Shown here in pieces: positions 1-9,922 of a stretch of DNA of 64,000 bases (the first letter of the stretch is position 1; each line of letters begins with the position of its first letter). Below the pieces are notes generated by a model, which did no database searches, was not told the origin of the DNA, and saw only the letters and a program-made list of their open reading frames with translations. The DNA is from Opeltia flavorubescens (taxonomy: Eukaryota; Ascomycota; Lecanoromycetes; Teloschistales; Teloschistaceae). The stretch is taken from NCBI GenBank assembly GCA_000442125.1, contig KE546971.1, positions 746,583 to 810,582 on the forward strand. Direction: 5' to 3'. The position numbers and the translations under genes were made by a program.

Positions 1-2
1 TT

Positions 3-626
3 GGTATTGTCGGAGAAGACGGAGTTGGCAAGAATGCACGGAGCCGCGAAAAAGGCAAGGCACATACAGACGCCGTCAATGGTGTTGTCTGGTCTGACGA
101 TGGACGACATCTTGTGACTGCCGGCCATGACGAACGAGTGCGTGTATGGGACATGGAAAGCGGTGCCAATGCTTTGTCACACTTCGGTCCTATCATTAAA
201 AACACGCATCTTTCGACCCTTCTGCCGCTGTTGATGTCGACCTCTTCACAAGCAAGTGGAAAGCAGATTATGCTCTATCCGAATCCCAAGGAGATACTTA
301 TGTTCGATCTGTTTGAAGGAACACTCCTCAAACGCTTACGCATTCCTGGCGTTACGGCTGCGCCCAATCGCGGAACTGCGGGACAAATGAATACAAAAAG
401 TCGCACAACATCCCTTGCTTGGAGGGCAGGCACTGTCGATGTTTACTCGGCTCATTCAGACGGTGCTATCCGAGCATGGCTACCGAAAACACCGGAAGAG
501 TTCCAGACCAACGTTAGTGAAGCTGAAGGAGTAAATATTCTCGAAGACGAAGATCGTAAAAGGAAAAGACAAGCATTGGACGAAGTCTTCCGAGATTTGA
601 CGAGGCAAAAGATTACGTTCACGTAA
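3..626 (+). CDS. ERCC8: C-terminal part of ERCC8/CSA-type WD40 repeat protein (5' end outside window)
   Basis: The open frame runs in from the left edge without a start and ends at TAA 624-626. It shows the last WD40 blades: a repeat beginning HTDAVNGVVWS and ending VRVWDMESG, then the segment 'GANALSHFGPI' followed by a stretch ending 'AIRAWLP'. The order resembles the C-terminal half of ERCC8/CSA (yeast Rad28, fission yeast Ckn1), the substrate receptor of the CUL4-DDB1 ubiquitin ligase in transcription-coupled repair, where the sequence 'GxNTLVNYG' follows a WD repeat. The acidic-basic tail (residues like EDEDRKRKRQ) lies after the propeller. The gene is convergent with the CobW gene; the stop codons are only 35 bp apart. 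Assignment rests on remembered family pattern, so another WD40 protein cannot be fully excluded. Confidence 0.72.
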   Translation, partial: GIVGEDGVGKNARSREKGKAHTDAVNGVVWSDDGRHLVTAGHDERVRVWDMESGANALSHFGPIIKNTHLSTLLPLLMSTSSQASGKQIMLYPNPKEILMFDLFEGTLLKRLRIPGVTAAPNRGTAGQMNTKSRTTSLAWRAGTVDVYSAHSDGAIRAWLPKTPEEFQTNVSEAEGVNILEDEDRKRKRQALDEVFRDLTRQKITFT

Positions 627-661
627 ATCTGTTGGTTTTGTTTGGTCTTGCTTGAAACCGG

Positions 662-1792
662 TCAGACCACCCGATCCACAATCAGGAAACCTCCCTCGCC
701 TTCTTGCTCTAACATGCCTCCTTTCTCGATACGGGCTTTCCATTTGGCAGCCTCGCCTCGTGCTAGGACAATCGTCATCCTTAATATTGTCTCATGTTTT
801 GTTGAGACGCTACTTTCGGCTGCAGACGATGCAACCTTGAGCGGAGCCGGCAAAGTCACATTGTTGTAGGTGAATGTCCAGCGGCCAAAGGCCCAATTGA
901 GAATGTATGGGGCAATTCCTTCATAGGATCCGGCGGACTCATCAAGATCGCCATTCGAAGAGGCCATGGGATGTGACGCCGATACTAAAGCCTTGATGCG
1001 GTAAACCTCGTCCTTTGGAGCAGACAGCAAAAAGGTTTCCAAGGAGTCGAGATCTACGCTTTTCGGAATATCGCCTTCTGACACAAGATTGACAGAGAGA
1101 ACCTCGACTTCTGTCTGGTGATCCGCCGAGTGATTATGCTGCTTTTTGTCCTTGGAATAACCACCATGAACAGAATCACCGTCTCTGGCCAAAGCTGAGT
1201 CCAGACCTAGTAACAAGCTCTGATCGATTCTCCCCTTGTCAGACTTGACATTTGCGATCTGGAGATCCAAGTCTCCCACTCGGTCTAAGCAATCCTCATA
1301 TGTCCGCTCGTCGACGAGCTCCCATTTATTGAAGACAATGAGGTCGGTGTACTTCTGCTGCATCTTGGCAGTATACGAGGTGTCCTCGTAACCTTTCCAA
1401 TTCTCCACATCTATGACTACGACTACTCCATCCAAGACGTAATTTCCAGTCTCGCGGCCAAGTCTGTTCACTTCCATAGCCAGCGTTGCCGGGAAGGCGC
1501 TGCCGGAAGTCTCGATAACGATACGATCTGGAACCACCTCCTTCCGCAATGATTCAAGAGCATCTCCGAGCTGTCCGACCAGGTTACAGCAGATACATCC
1601 GTTAAGCAACTCGTGAACACCGGATATTGCGGCTGAGGATGCCAGCTGCGAGTCGATGGCAACGTCACCGAACTCATTTTTAAGCAGTGCAAGTCTGTAA
1701 GTGTGTGGCAGCTGAGGGATCAGGTTCAAGATGAGGGTACTTTTGCCAGAGCCGAGGAAGCCTGTAACTATTGTTATTGGTATTGGCGCCAT
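662..1792 (-). CDS. CobW/P47K-family metallochaperone GTPase
   Basis: Single-exon gene of 376 aa. The start ATG is followed directly by a beta strand and the P-loop GFLGSGKS (residues 11-18). The family's CxCC metal-binding motif is at 66-69 (GCICC), and the G4-like motif NKWE follows 'IVF'. COG0523/CobW GTPases (yeast YNR029c, Zng1-type proteins) hand zinc or other metals to client proteins using GTP. A His-rich linker (KKQHNHSADH) sits between the GTPase domain and the C-terminal domain, as in many eukaryotic members and consistent with metal buffering. The C-terminal CobW_C domain is recognisable by the 'RIKALVSA' strand and a 'WAFGRWTF' segment. Which metal and client are served cannot be read from sequence. 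It diverges from the small gene at 2193. Confidence 0.9.
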   Translation of the reverse strand: MAPIPITIVTGFLGSGKSTLILNLIPQLPHTYRLALLKNEFGDVAIDSQLASSAAISGVHELLNGCICCNLVGQLGDALESLRKEVVPDRIVIETSGSAFPATLAMEVNRLGRETGNYVLDGVVVVIDVENWKGYEDTSYTAKMQQKYTDLIVFNKWELVDERTYEDCLDRVGDLDLQIANVKSDKGRIDQSLLLGLDSALARDGDSVHGGYSKDKKQHNHSADHQTEVEVLSVNLVSEGDIPKSVDLDSLETFLLSAPKDEVYRIKALVSASHPMASSNGDLDESAGSYEGIAPYILNWAFGRWTFTYNNVTLPAPLKVASSAAESSVSTKHETILRMTIVLARGEAAKWKARIEKGGMLEQEGEGGFLIVDRVV

Positions 1793-2192
1793 GTTTGGTA
1801 ACCTGATGCGCTAGCTTCGGAAAGATAGGTTTCTCGAGGAAGTCGAGTGGTCGAGATTCGTGTTTCGACTACCCCGCCTTGCCCCACCTTTGGAAAACAA
1901 GCCGCAGCTTCACGATACCAAGGCGAGCTCCTGCCTCGTTCAAATTATCAAGCGCTTGAGCTACGTCATGTGGGGGTGAGCCAAGGGAAGCTGCATCCCT
2001 GCTTGCTACTGCCATAAGTATCACGCAGAGCTCTTCCATATCCTCACACTCCAAACATCAAACTCTCAATCTACGTTTCTATCCAATAAATATCTACTGT
2101 AAGCCTTGCAGAAGGATCTTCCTAAACATCGATACAGCGACTAAGAGACTTCAGAACTGACAAGACTTCCAGCTTGACATTCGAAATTGAAC
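1793..2192. promoter_or_regulatory. divergent intergenic promoter region
   Basis: About 400 bp between two genes transcribed away from each other (CobW GTPase and the small 105-aa protein). It must hold both promoters. I see an AT-rich patch around 2085-2095 (CAATAAATATC) on the side of the right-hand gene but no element I can name. A 61-codon minus-strand frame here is treated as chance. Confidence 0.4.
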
Positions 2193-2627
2193 ATGGACTC
2201 CCTGAAGAACGCTGTCGGCATGGGTGGTGGCGAGAACAAGCCAGAAGGCCAGGCTAGTGAGCAAGGGTCGAGCGGTGGAGGTCTCATGGACAAGTTCAAT
2301 TCCATGGCCGGAGGAGGAAAAGAGAGTGAGAAGAAAGAGGACTACCTTGACAAGGGTACGTTGTTCAGGCGTTCAAAATCATACATGTTGCTGTCACTTA
2401 TCATCGACCTAGGCATCGACATGGTCCAGGAGAAATTTATGGGTGCAGGTCCACAGGACAACGAATCGGCCATCGAGCAGGCAAAGGATGAGCAAATGTC
2501 GGACTTCATTCGTGGAAAGGTATTGTGGTCATTTGGACTCCAACTTGTGCACACACACTCACCACTGACTCTTGGACAGTACAAGAGCTCGACCGGAAGT
2601 GATTTCCCGGTAGCCGACAAGGAATGA
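2193..2627 (+). CDS. small Gly-rich conserved fungal protein (105 aa, 3 exons)
   Basis: Exons 2193-2355, 2413-2519 and 2580-2627 join in phase (GT..AG introns of 57 and 60 bp) to give 105 aa. The N-terminal half is Gly/Ser-rich with two short 'MDKFNSMAGGGKES'-like stretches. The C-terminal half is a compact charged segment (GIDMVQEKF, then NNES-like DNESAIEQAKDEQ, then FIRGKYKSSTG), ending in DFPVADKE. This layout matches a common short Pezizomycotina protein often annotated as hypothetical or DNA-damage/stress-related; I do not know a demonstrated function. ATG 2193 was chosen because the upstream TTG start is not usual in fungi. Splicing removes the frame insertions seen in the unspliced reading and restores the family-like ending. 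Confidence 0.8.
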   Translation: MDSLKNAVGMGGGENKPEGQASEQGSSGGGLMDKFNSMAGGGKESEKKEDYLDKGTLFRRSKSYMLLSLIIDLGIDMVQEKFMGAGPQDNESAIEQAKDEQMSDFIRGKVLWSFGLQLVHTHSPLTLGQYKSSTGSDFPVADKE

Positions 2628-2769
2628 GCCGTCGGTCCTTGATCGCAAGGCTCTAGCCTTCAGCACTACAGTGACCTGTTTTTCTCCACATGATTATCAT
2701 GGGATAGCTCGGTCATAATCGAGGTATCCTAAACAAGCATAGCTTCATCTACCTAAGAAACCCTTCAAT

Positions 2770-3908
2770 TCACAACATTGCTCTCCATCCACGTTCTCCA
2801 CCACCGCTTGCCCTAGGTCGATCAAGGCCAAGGTGATCTGCAACTAATCCAATATTATCAAATCCCCAGAAATGATCCATCTTCCCATCTGCGTTGGTTG
2901 CTGTATTCTGTTAGAGCTTGTCCTGAGCTTGGAATCTGCTTCCTGCGTATACCAATGAACCAGGGCACTCCGAAGCTACCTTTGGCAACAATTCCATTCG
3001 TTCTTTCCGTGAGTAGGGATTTGACGTCATCGCTTGTGCTCTGTGCAAAAGTTTTAGCAGGCTCTATTTCCTTTGCATCCGTCACGTTACCCTTTGCAAC
3101 ACATGTTCTGTCTTTTCAGCCCCGAGAGTCCGCTTAAGTAGTGCAGCAAGACATTCTCGTTCATGGACCGGCTGATGCTCTGCAAATGAAGTTTGGTACA
3201 GGAGATCAATGGTTCTAACAAGCTCTTCGGGGAACTCCATATCGATTGCCGTTAGGACCCTTTGTATCTGCATATGTGGTTGATAAGCCAGGTCACTATG
3301 CAGAGAGGAAAGATATCTTTACAGGTAGCGTGTTGGCAGGGAAGCCAGGTGGCTGGTGTTCCTTCATCGGGATATTGAAACGTTGAGCCCATCGATTTCG
3401 TTCATGTAACATGTATGGGCCTTTGTCTGTTGTGCGTTTATATCAAGACATACACGAGGAGGAAGAAATGTGTGAGGAAAGGAACAGAGTACGGACTTTT
3501 GATATTCATGGGGGGAACGCTGTCGCAGGCTTTGATAATGCCACTATGGAATACGGGGACATAAATTACATCGCATTTGGCAAAGACTGGAGATCGCTGG
3601 GATGGTCAACAGGATACAACATGAGAGCAAAGGCAATAGCAACAATCGAGAAGGCACAATGTGCCATGTCTCAGGTAAATCCACGCAGCTTATGGCTACT
3701 TTCGAACTTGGGCATCGATTCCAGGGGATATCCAGTCTTCAATATCCCAACATCTGAAACAAGCTCCATATGTGACAGGAAAAGCAGTGATGCCAGAATG
3801 GATTGACAGGAGGTAAAGGGGCGGACCTACACTGATAACATAGAATGCCATGTACGAAAATGGGGAAATAATATCAAAGTGCAAAATCAGCTTTGGATCA
3901 ACAGCCAT
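2770..3908 (-). CDS. kappa-class glutathione S-transferase (GSTK/DsbA-like, 6 exons)
   Basis: Six exons on the minus strand (3831-3908, 3497-3596, 3323-3426, 3091-3267, 2953-3040, 2770-2900) join in phase to 225 aa, close to the usual 226 of GSTK. The thioredoxin-fold start has the catalytic Ser of the SPFSY segment (residues 15-19). A helical insertion follows ('PPMNIKNKG' then 'RWAQRFNIPM'), then the cis-Pro region 'GFPANTLP', and a C-terminal return to the thioredoxin fold ('FGVPWFIATNADG' and 'FWGFDNIGLVADHLGL'). The family conjugates glutathione to haloarenes or acts as a disulfide/isomerase-type enzyme, usually in mitochondria or peroxisomes. I see no clear targeting peptide and the C-terminus is not SKL-like. 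It is convergent with the small Gly-rich gene. Confidence 0.87.
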
Positions 3909-4349
3909 GATGTCGAAAGGTTTTTCACAATGTCAACATTCTTAAAAAGTAGTTTCGAAGGCTATGAGGATATGATACATTCTGTTGTACTCCGCACACC
4001 GAATCATCAAAAGGCCGAGGCTTCTAATCTGCTTACTCAGCCTACTCAACTGGTCTCATCAGAACAAAGGTCAAGTTTTTAGGGATTGCATCTGACCGCA
4101 TGAACAATGTCTGGTGAAGAGGCTATTCAAACCCTTTTAGCTTAAATCATCATCCTGAGAGCGGAGTGCAAGGGTTGAAAAGCATGGCATTCTGCTGAGG
4201 TCAGGGATATTTTCATTGTGCATGCGAGCAATCCATCGGGTGGCAAAAAAAGTGAATCAAGGCGGTCTTGGCACGGAGAACACCACCAAGATTACTATGT
4301 AAATCTCCCAATTTCAACCACGTTATCTACATTTTGAAGCTCTAGATGC
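3909..4349. other. intergenic, no gene seen
   Basis: Upstream flank of the GSTK gene and left flank of the degenerate transposon. Short frames only. Around 4265-4290 (CTTGGCACGGAGAACACC) there is weak similarity to the reverse complement of 5595-5625 (CTTGGCAGGGGAACTCC), which could be what remains of the transposon's terminal inverted repeats. The match is too poor to claim. Confidence 0.4.
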
Positions 4350-5560
4350 ATAGATTACGCGTTTTTTTGGTGGTTAGTAGGCCGTATACTAGCTATCTAG
4401 TATTAACACATCTTTTAGCCTAGTAGGCATGGAATAAACTAGCTTATTTACCCCCTCGTAGCTATACTTATTCCACCCTTCAATAATCAGCTCCTTCGTC
4501 GTCTCATCGTCCCATCGTGAGAACTTCCGGCTAAATACCTTAGATATAGACTAGTAGGTCTTAATCGGGGCAAGATCGGGGCTATACCATACGTTTTTAT
4601 AGTATTCTAACCTATACTTTACCTTCTATTGAGCTATAATATTACCCTAGCTGTTATAGCTATATACCGAGTCTCTATCTTCTTCGAGAATAAAGCCGTA
4701 TTCCTTATTCTTACCGCGCTCGTAAGCTTTTTTTGTTCGCTACCGGTAATTATTGATTTATAGCTATATATTCCGCTCGAGAATATTAATATAAGTATAT
4801 TAATTTATTTTACTGTTCGAGTTTCTAGTATTATAGAACGATAGATCTAAAATAAAGTTATACCTAACCGCCGCCTATATATAATATCGCTTTTAATCTT
4901 TTTTATTAGGATTAGAGCCGATATACTAGATATTTTCGGGGTAATAACGTATACTATCTTTACGAAATATCCAGATCTGGCCTAGTAGACCCTAGCCGAA
5001 ATAATTTTTATCGCTAAAAAGAATATCCTCCCAATTACTAGGCTCGGGGCGTTCTTCTAGTATAGCTGTAGCGAAATCGCAGCGGGATTCCGCTACCTCG
5101 CCGCTCAATCGTTCCTTTTATATAGCGATTCGTTTATAGATCTTTATATTATAAAAAAGCTTTCTTATAGTATAATTTTCGTAAAGTAGGCTAGCTATAT
5201 CGACGTTAGCGGCGCTAGGAACGTTATACTACGTCAACGTTTTACTATCCTAGCCGTATTTTTCAACTATATCTTTTATTCTCTCTACCTCCTCTTATGT
5301 AAATTTCTTATATCTCCCTCTTTTCTTAGGTTTTCTAGGCGTGTGGCCTAGCATTCTAGCTAAGACGTCGTTAAAAATACGGGAAATAGTAGACTAAGAA
5401 ATAGTAGGTTTCGTTAGGGAATTAGTATAAATCTAGCGGATTTAGTACTACGAAAGGCTAGTATTATAGTATAACGTTTAAATATCTTGACGAGTAGGTG
5501 TAGTAAGATGCGTATACCGCTTCTTAGGCTTAGAACTAAAAAGAGCCATGATTTAGTTAA
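4350..5560 (-). mobile_element. degenerate Tc1/mariner-type transposon copy, RIP-like
   Basis: An AT-rich island, with TA dinucleotides very frequent, unlike its flanks. On the minus strand it keeps a transposase-like reading order. Near 5550 comes an ATG start, then a basic DNA-binding segment (TPRKPKKRGRYKKF). Next is 'WEDILFSDKNYF', like the first catalytic Asp block; then 'EEDRDSVYS', like the second Asp block; then 'WYSPDLAPI', equivalent to the SPDLNPIE signature; and a C-terminal 'FSRWDDETTKELIIEGW'. Many stop codons, chiefly TAG/TAA, break it, and C-to-T/G-to-A-type change is the obvious explanation (repeat-induced point mutation). No intact transposase remains. Terminal repeats are not resolved; the right side stops at an assembly gap. 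Confidence 0.78.
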
Positions 5561-5638
5561 GAAAATAAAGAGAAAACAGTAGAAAATAGGTGGCTTATCT
5601 CAGGAGTTCCCCTGCCAAGCCTGGCCCCCACCAGCTGC

Positions 5639-5775
5639 NNNNNNNNNNNNNNNNNNNNNNNNNNNNNNNNNNNNNNNNNNNNNNNNNNNNNNNNNNNNNN
5701 NNNNNNNNNNNNNNNNNNNNNNNNNNNNNNNNNNNNNNNNNNNNNNNNNNNNNNNNNNNNNNNNNNNNNNNNNNN
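5639..5775. other. assembly gap (run of N)
   Basis: A 137-base run of undetermined bases immediately right of the degenerate transposon. The true size is unknown. The gap hides the transposon's right end and possibly part of the ArfGAP gene promoter. Confidence 0.99.
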
Positions 5776-6032
5776 CCTGCGACGATCACTTCCCAATACG
5801 AGATCGAGCCTTCGACGGTGTATTCAAATCCAAAAGATCCCCTTTCTTCGGATGATCGCAATTTATCATTGAATTTTCATCATTCCGGTGCACTCGGTGC
5901 TCAATCCAAAAACCTAATCGAAACTCATGATCAGACCGCGGACTGAGCTGACTGTGCAGCCACCAACCCCGGAGTTGATAATCGCCGCCAAATACCGTCC
6001 TTTGACATCCCCGGCCAACATTGATCAATCAC

Positions 6033-8159
6033 ATGGCGACCGCAATGAGCAAACGCACTCTGGTGCGCAATGAAAAAGCTCTCCAAGAATTGGTCAAGAC
6101 AGTGCCAGGGAACGATAGGTGTGCCGAATGTGCAGCGCGCAACCCAGGTTTGTCTTGCGCTTCATTTTCCAAAACTTCCATATGCTGACACGATGTCCCT
6201 AGGCTGGGCTAGCTGGAGCGTATGTATTGCATATTGTCAAATTGGCTTTTCTAATTGGTACTGACGTTCTCAACCCTACAGCTGGGTATATTCCTGTGCA
6301 TGCGGTGCGCCTCCCTTCATCGCAAACTTGGGACGCATGTCTCGAAGGTCAAATCTTTGAGCATGGACAGCTGGACCAACGAGCAAGTTGAAGTAGGTCG
6401 TCCATCATCTCTGAAGTATTGGTTCAGCTTCTGATCATACATCCAGAATATGCGCCGTAACGGGAATGTTGCTTCCAACAAGATTCACAACCCTCGCAAC
6501 TCGAAGCCTGCGATTCCATTAGATGTTGATGAGGTGGATGCTGCGTTGGAGAGGTTCATTAGGCAGAAATACGACCAGCAATCTTTCTCTGGAACGGGTG
6601 TCGTGCGCCCTGCAGCTCGTCAGGATACCGGGAGTACTCGGAGCTCCGATGACCGTCCGCCACCGCTGCCACCGAAGCCTGGGAAACGGTTCGGGTTCGG
6701 CCTCAGATCGGTTTCATCCGCTTTACCTATGACTAGACATGCACATGTCTCACCTCCTACCTCCCCTGATACTGCAAACGGCTATCCTCCATCTCCACCG
6801 ATGCGGGCTAATAAACAGTCTCGAGTATTCGGTGCCAGTGTCGGAGGCGGGGCAGAAAACATGGAATCCAAATTGATGTCCCTAAGAGACATGGGATTCA
6901 TGGACGAGAAACGAAACGCTGCAATTCTAAAAGGATTGAATGGGAATCTTGAGCGTGCTATCGAAACCTTGGTTCGTCTTGGGGACGGTAATACGCCTGG
7001 TTCAAGATCAAGGTCGCCTGCGAAACCAAGACCAGTCGCTGTTAGTCAACCCTTCTCCAGTGTGGGAGTAGAACCTCCACAGGCAGTCAATGGTATATCC
7101 ACAACACCATCAAAATCTCGAGTACCAAAAGACGCTCCCCTACCGCCAATTCCTCCAGCCAATGTCAGTCAAGAGACGAAGCCATCATTATCTCCATCTT
7201 ACAACCCCTTCGATGCGCCTAATACGCATTCAGACACATGGCTATTAGAGACCGCATTTGAGAAGATGCAAGTTGCCCAGCCTCAGCCACTCTTCCCAAA
7301 CGCGACTGGGGGTTATCCTCTGCAACCAGATCATAATGCACCAAATAGATATCAGCAATCCATGACGCCGCCGGTCCCTCAACTCCATCAGCATGTACAT
7401 TCAAATCCCTACGCTCAACAAATGTCTTTACCACATAATAGTTTCAATCCTTTTTTTCAGCAATCACAGCAAGCACCAACTTTACCTTCTGACCTGCATG
7501 CTCATAATGGCCAATTCCACCAAAATAATACAGCTTATAATCCTTTCGTATCTATGGATCCCACAACTCAGCTTCATACCGCCACCAATATAGTTCAACC
7601 ACCTCCAAATCCCACGCCATTCCAAACGACCAATCAGAGCCAGCCTCAAATCATGTACCAACAGCAACAAATAGATGCATACCCAGCTGATCAGCCTTAT
7701 AACAATCAGCCACCATTCCAGTACCAGCAATACCCGAACGCAAATCAACACCAACTCCAACCACTCCAAGCGCAACCGACAGGTCGATTCGACAAGTCCA
7801 GTATTCTGGCACTGTATAACTATCCTCAGCTAGCGCCCCCTCCTCTTCCTAGTGCAGGTTCCAGCTCAGAGAATCAGGCTCCATCGATGGAAATGCCGAC
7901 GTCAAGCCCCTTGGGTGCGGCACCGAAGCCATTTGGCCAACGCAGTGTCACCATGCCTGCCCAACTCGTATCCGGGAGCCGGAATCCTTTCCTGGCAGCT
8001 CCAAATAACAATACCGCTGTATCCTCGAACGCAGTGCCCGCAGTACCCCCAAATGTTAGTAGACACGTCAGTCAAGAGAGTGTCGACGTGGGATCCCTTC
8101 AAAGTGGCAGGCACAGTCCCGATGCATTTGCCAGTCTCAGCGCTAGATTTGTACGATAG
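6033..8159 (+). CDS. ArfGAP + UBA domain protein (Gts1-like)
   Basis: Exons 6033-6147, 6203-6219 (17 nt), 6282-6392 and 6447-8159 join to 651 aa. The ArfGAP zinc finger is complete: C30-x2-C33-x16-C50-x2-C53 with the arginine finger at R58 (SLHRKLGTH) and the 'VKSLSMDSW' strand. The finger itself is split by the two short introns, which must be removed to restore the 16-residue spacing. A UBA domain lies at about 220-260 (LRDMGFMDEKRNAAILKGLNGN). The C-terminal 390 residues are Pro/Gln/Asn-rich and low in complexity, with NPF motifs (YNPF, FNPF, RNPF) that commonly bind EH-domain endocytic proteins. ArfGAP-UBA-NPF/Q-rich is the architecture of yeast Gts1, which works in Arf GTP hydrolysis and endocytic trafficking. 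The start at 6033 precedes the finger by 29 residues. Confidence 0.88.
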
Positions 8160-8806
8160 CATCGCAAATAGAATATACATTGGATACCGCAACACTGTTT
8201 TGTCGTCTGCATTGTTGACCTGACTTTGTTTTCCATATTTTATTCGCTTGTTCATACTTGCTTTGTACTACATGACCCTAGGATTTGGATGTAATCAACC
8301 AAGCTTTGCCTAGCTGACGTTCAAAGCTTGTCAAGCACGTGTAAAGCAGATACTTCGGGGAAGTGACAGCCTGGACCCTGGGCTGGACGCCACCACAGAT
8401 CCATCTGCCATAAACGGTCTTGGCGTTGCCAAAATTGAACAAGAATCCGCTTACAAGCACCCCAAGCAGAAGAGCTCGGATCTTCAGGGAGGTAGTAGGC
8501 CTTTTTTCCATTGACCAATGGTCTTCTCGATTTACCCCAGGTTCTGCTTCCAACCCTCGTCTATCATGCCTTAAAGCATCAGCCGGCCATCTAAATCTGT
8601 AGCGCCTCAATATTGATATTTGATCCGAAGCTGTGTCGTCGTTGTATTGTATCTGCACTCAATGGGGGCTACATGCCTCCTATCTGAATCTCGACTATCC
8701 TTCTGATGGCTCTTCAAGCGATTTAAATCGTTGCCTTCGCCGGTATGGCCTTACCCATCTATCGCTTTTCCTACTGCTACACAGTGGTACATTCTGCACC
8801 GGCTCA
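8160..8806. other. intergenic, no gene seen
   Basis: 3' flank of the ArfGAP gene and 5' flank of the secreted-protein gene. Only short frames that lack start context or family signals. Confidence 0.4.
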
Positions 8807-9922
8807 ATGGCTTCCTTCAAAGGAGTTTTACTGGCGTTCTTTGCTCCTACTTTAATCTACTCTTCCGCTATCTTGTTGCCTCGTGAATACAAGGTTTCTA
8901 CCTGCCTTGCTGACAATTGCCTCCGACAAGTTCGGTCAAATTGGATGCCAGCCTCGCCCTACTGCACTACCTATCTCAACAATGCCCATCCATGGGTCGA
9001 ACCTGCCACGGTGTAAGTCACCCAACTTGGCCATTAAGGAAATATTCGGCAGAAGCGAATGGCTAATGTAGCTCAGTACGAGTTATACTTCTGTGAGGCC
9101 AACTGTTTTCAACGTCGCGGGCAGCAGCCTAGTCACTCGAAAGGACGCGCCTTACACTCCATTGGATTGGGAGCCAGATAAGAGGGATCTTAAGACTGCA
9201 CCTGAGTCTATGATCACGCCAACACCTGTTATTGAAGCTCGCCAGGCCGCACTGCCTGCTTTCGCGTCTTTTTGCACTGGAGACGTAAACAGGCTGTCAA
9301 GTGCGTGTACTTGCTTGATCGGTCAAACCGATACAACACCGGTCCGTTGCTCCGATATAATGTTGAGAAATTTAGCAATGCTAACAGTGTTCTGCTTCCA
9401 GACCAAAACCATTGCACGGACCATTCCAGGTGCATTCGTTACCCAGTCTGTTTGCGACCCCGACACCCTTGCCTATGATTGGCAATACGGTCTTCGAGAT
9501 CAATCAAACGGTGGCTATCAGTTCCGTCACAACCATGGGCAGATTGGAGGTGTCCGTTACTCTAACATCCTAGATATTCCTGGGTGCTGCAAGCAATGCT
9601 TCCATACCCCCAAATGGTGAGTTGATCAGCCGGTCTTCATAATAGCTTTCAAAGTTGATGTGTGAACTCTCGATAGTGTTGCCTACCACCTCGATCCAGT
9701 GAGCAGTGAGTGCGAGATAGACTTGCTGATTGGCTCGAACCAGCCAACTCCACAAGACAATCTTTGCCGTACGTACTTTATATGTGTATTTTCTATAGCT
9801 TAGCGGGCACTGACCGGTCAACAGCCTTTGGACTTCAGTTTTTCTACGATCCTTATCAAAGCGGCTTCAACAACTCATATGCGCTGGGTCTGTGCTCGTA
9901 TATGGTGCCTTCAGATGAATGA
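8807..9922 (+). CDS. secreted cysteine-containing protein of unknown function (5 exons)
   Basis: Exons 8807-9012, 9077-9341, 9402-9616, 9677-9768 and 9825-9922 join in phase to 291 aa. The N-terminus (MASFKGVLLAFFAPTLIYSSA) is a signal peptide with a likely cut after SSA. Next comes a segment seen at the start of many fungal secreted proteins (DNCLRQVRS...ASPYCTTYL), then a second Cys pair in 'SACTCLIGQ', a Thr/Pro linker, and a Cys-containing C-terminal domain ('VCDPDTLAYDWQYG', 'GCCKQCFHT', 'FFYDPYQSGFNNSYALGLCSYMV'). I count about 12 cysteines outside the signal, so several disulfides are likely. I do not recognise an enzyme fold; it may be a cell-wall or host-facing protein. Intron 2 uses a GTCCGT donor and a GCTAAC-like branch site. 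Confidence 0.78.

Noticed and set aside
1869-2054. 61-codon minus-strand frame between CobW and the small gene
   Set aside because: Lies in a divergent promoter interval, no family signal, and the length is within chance.
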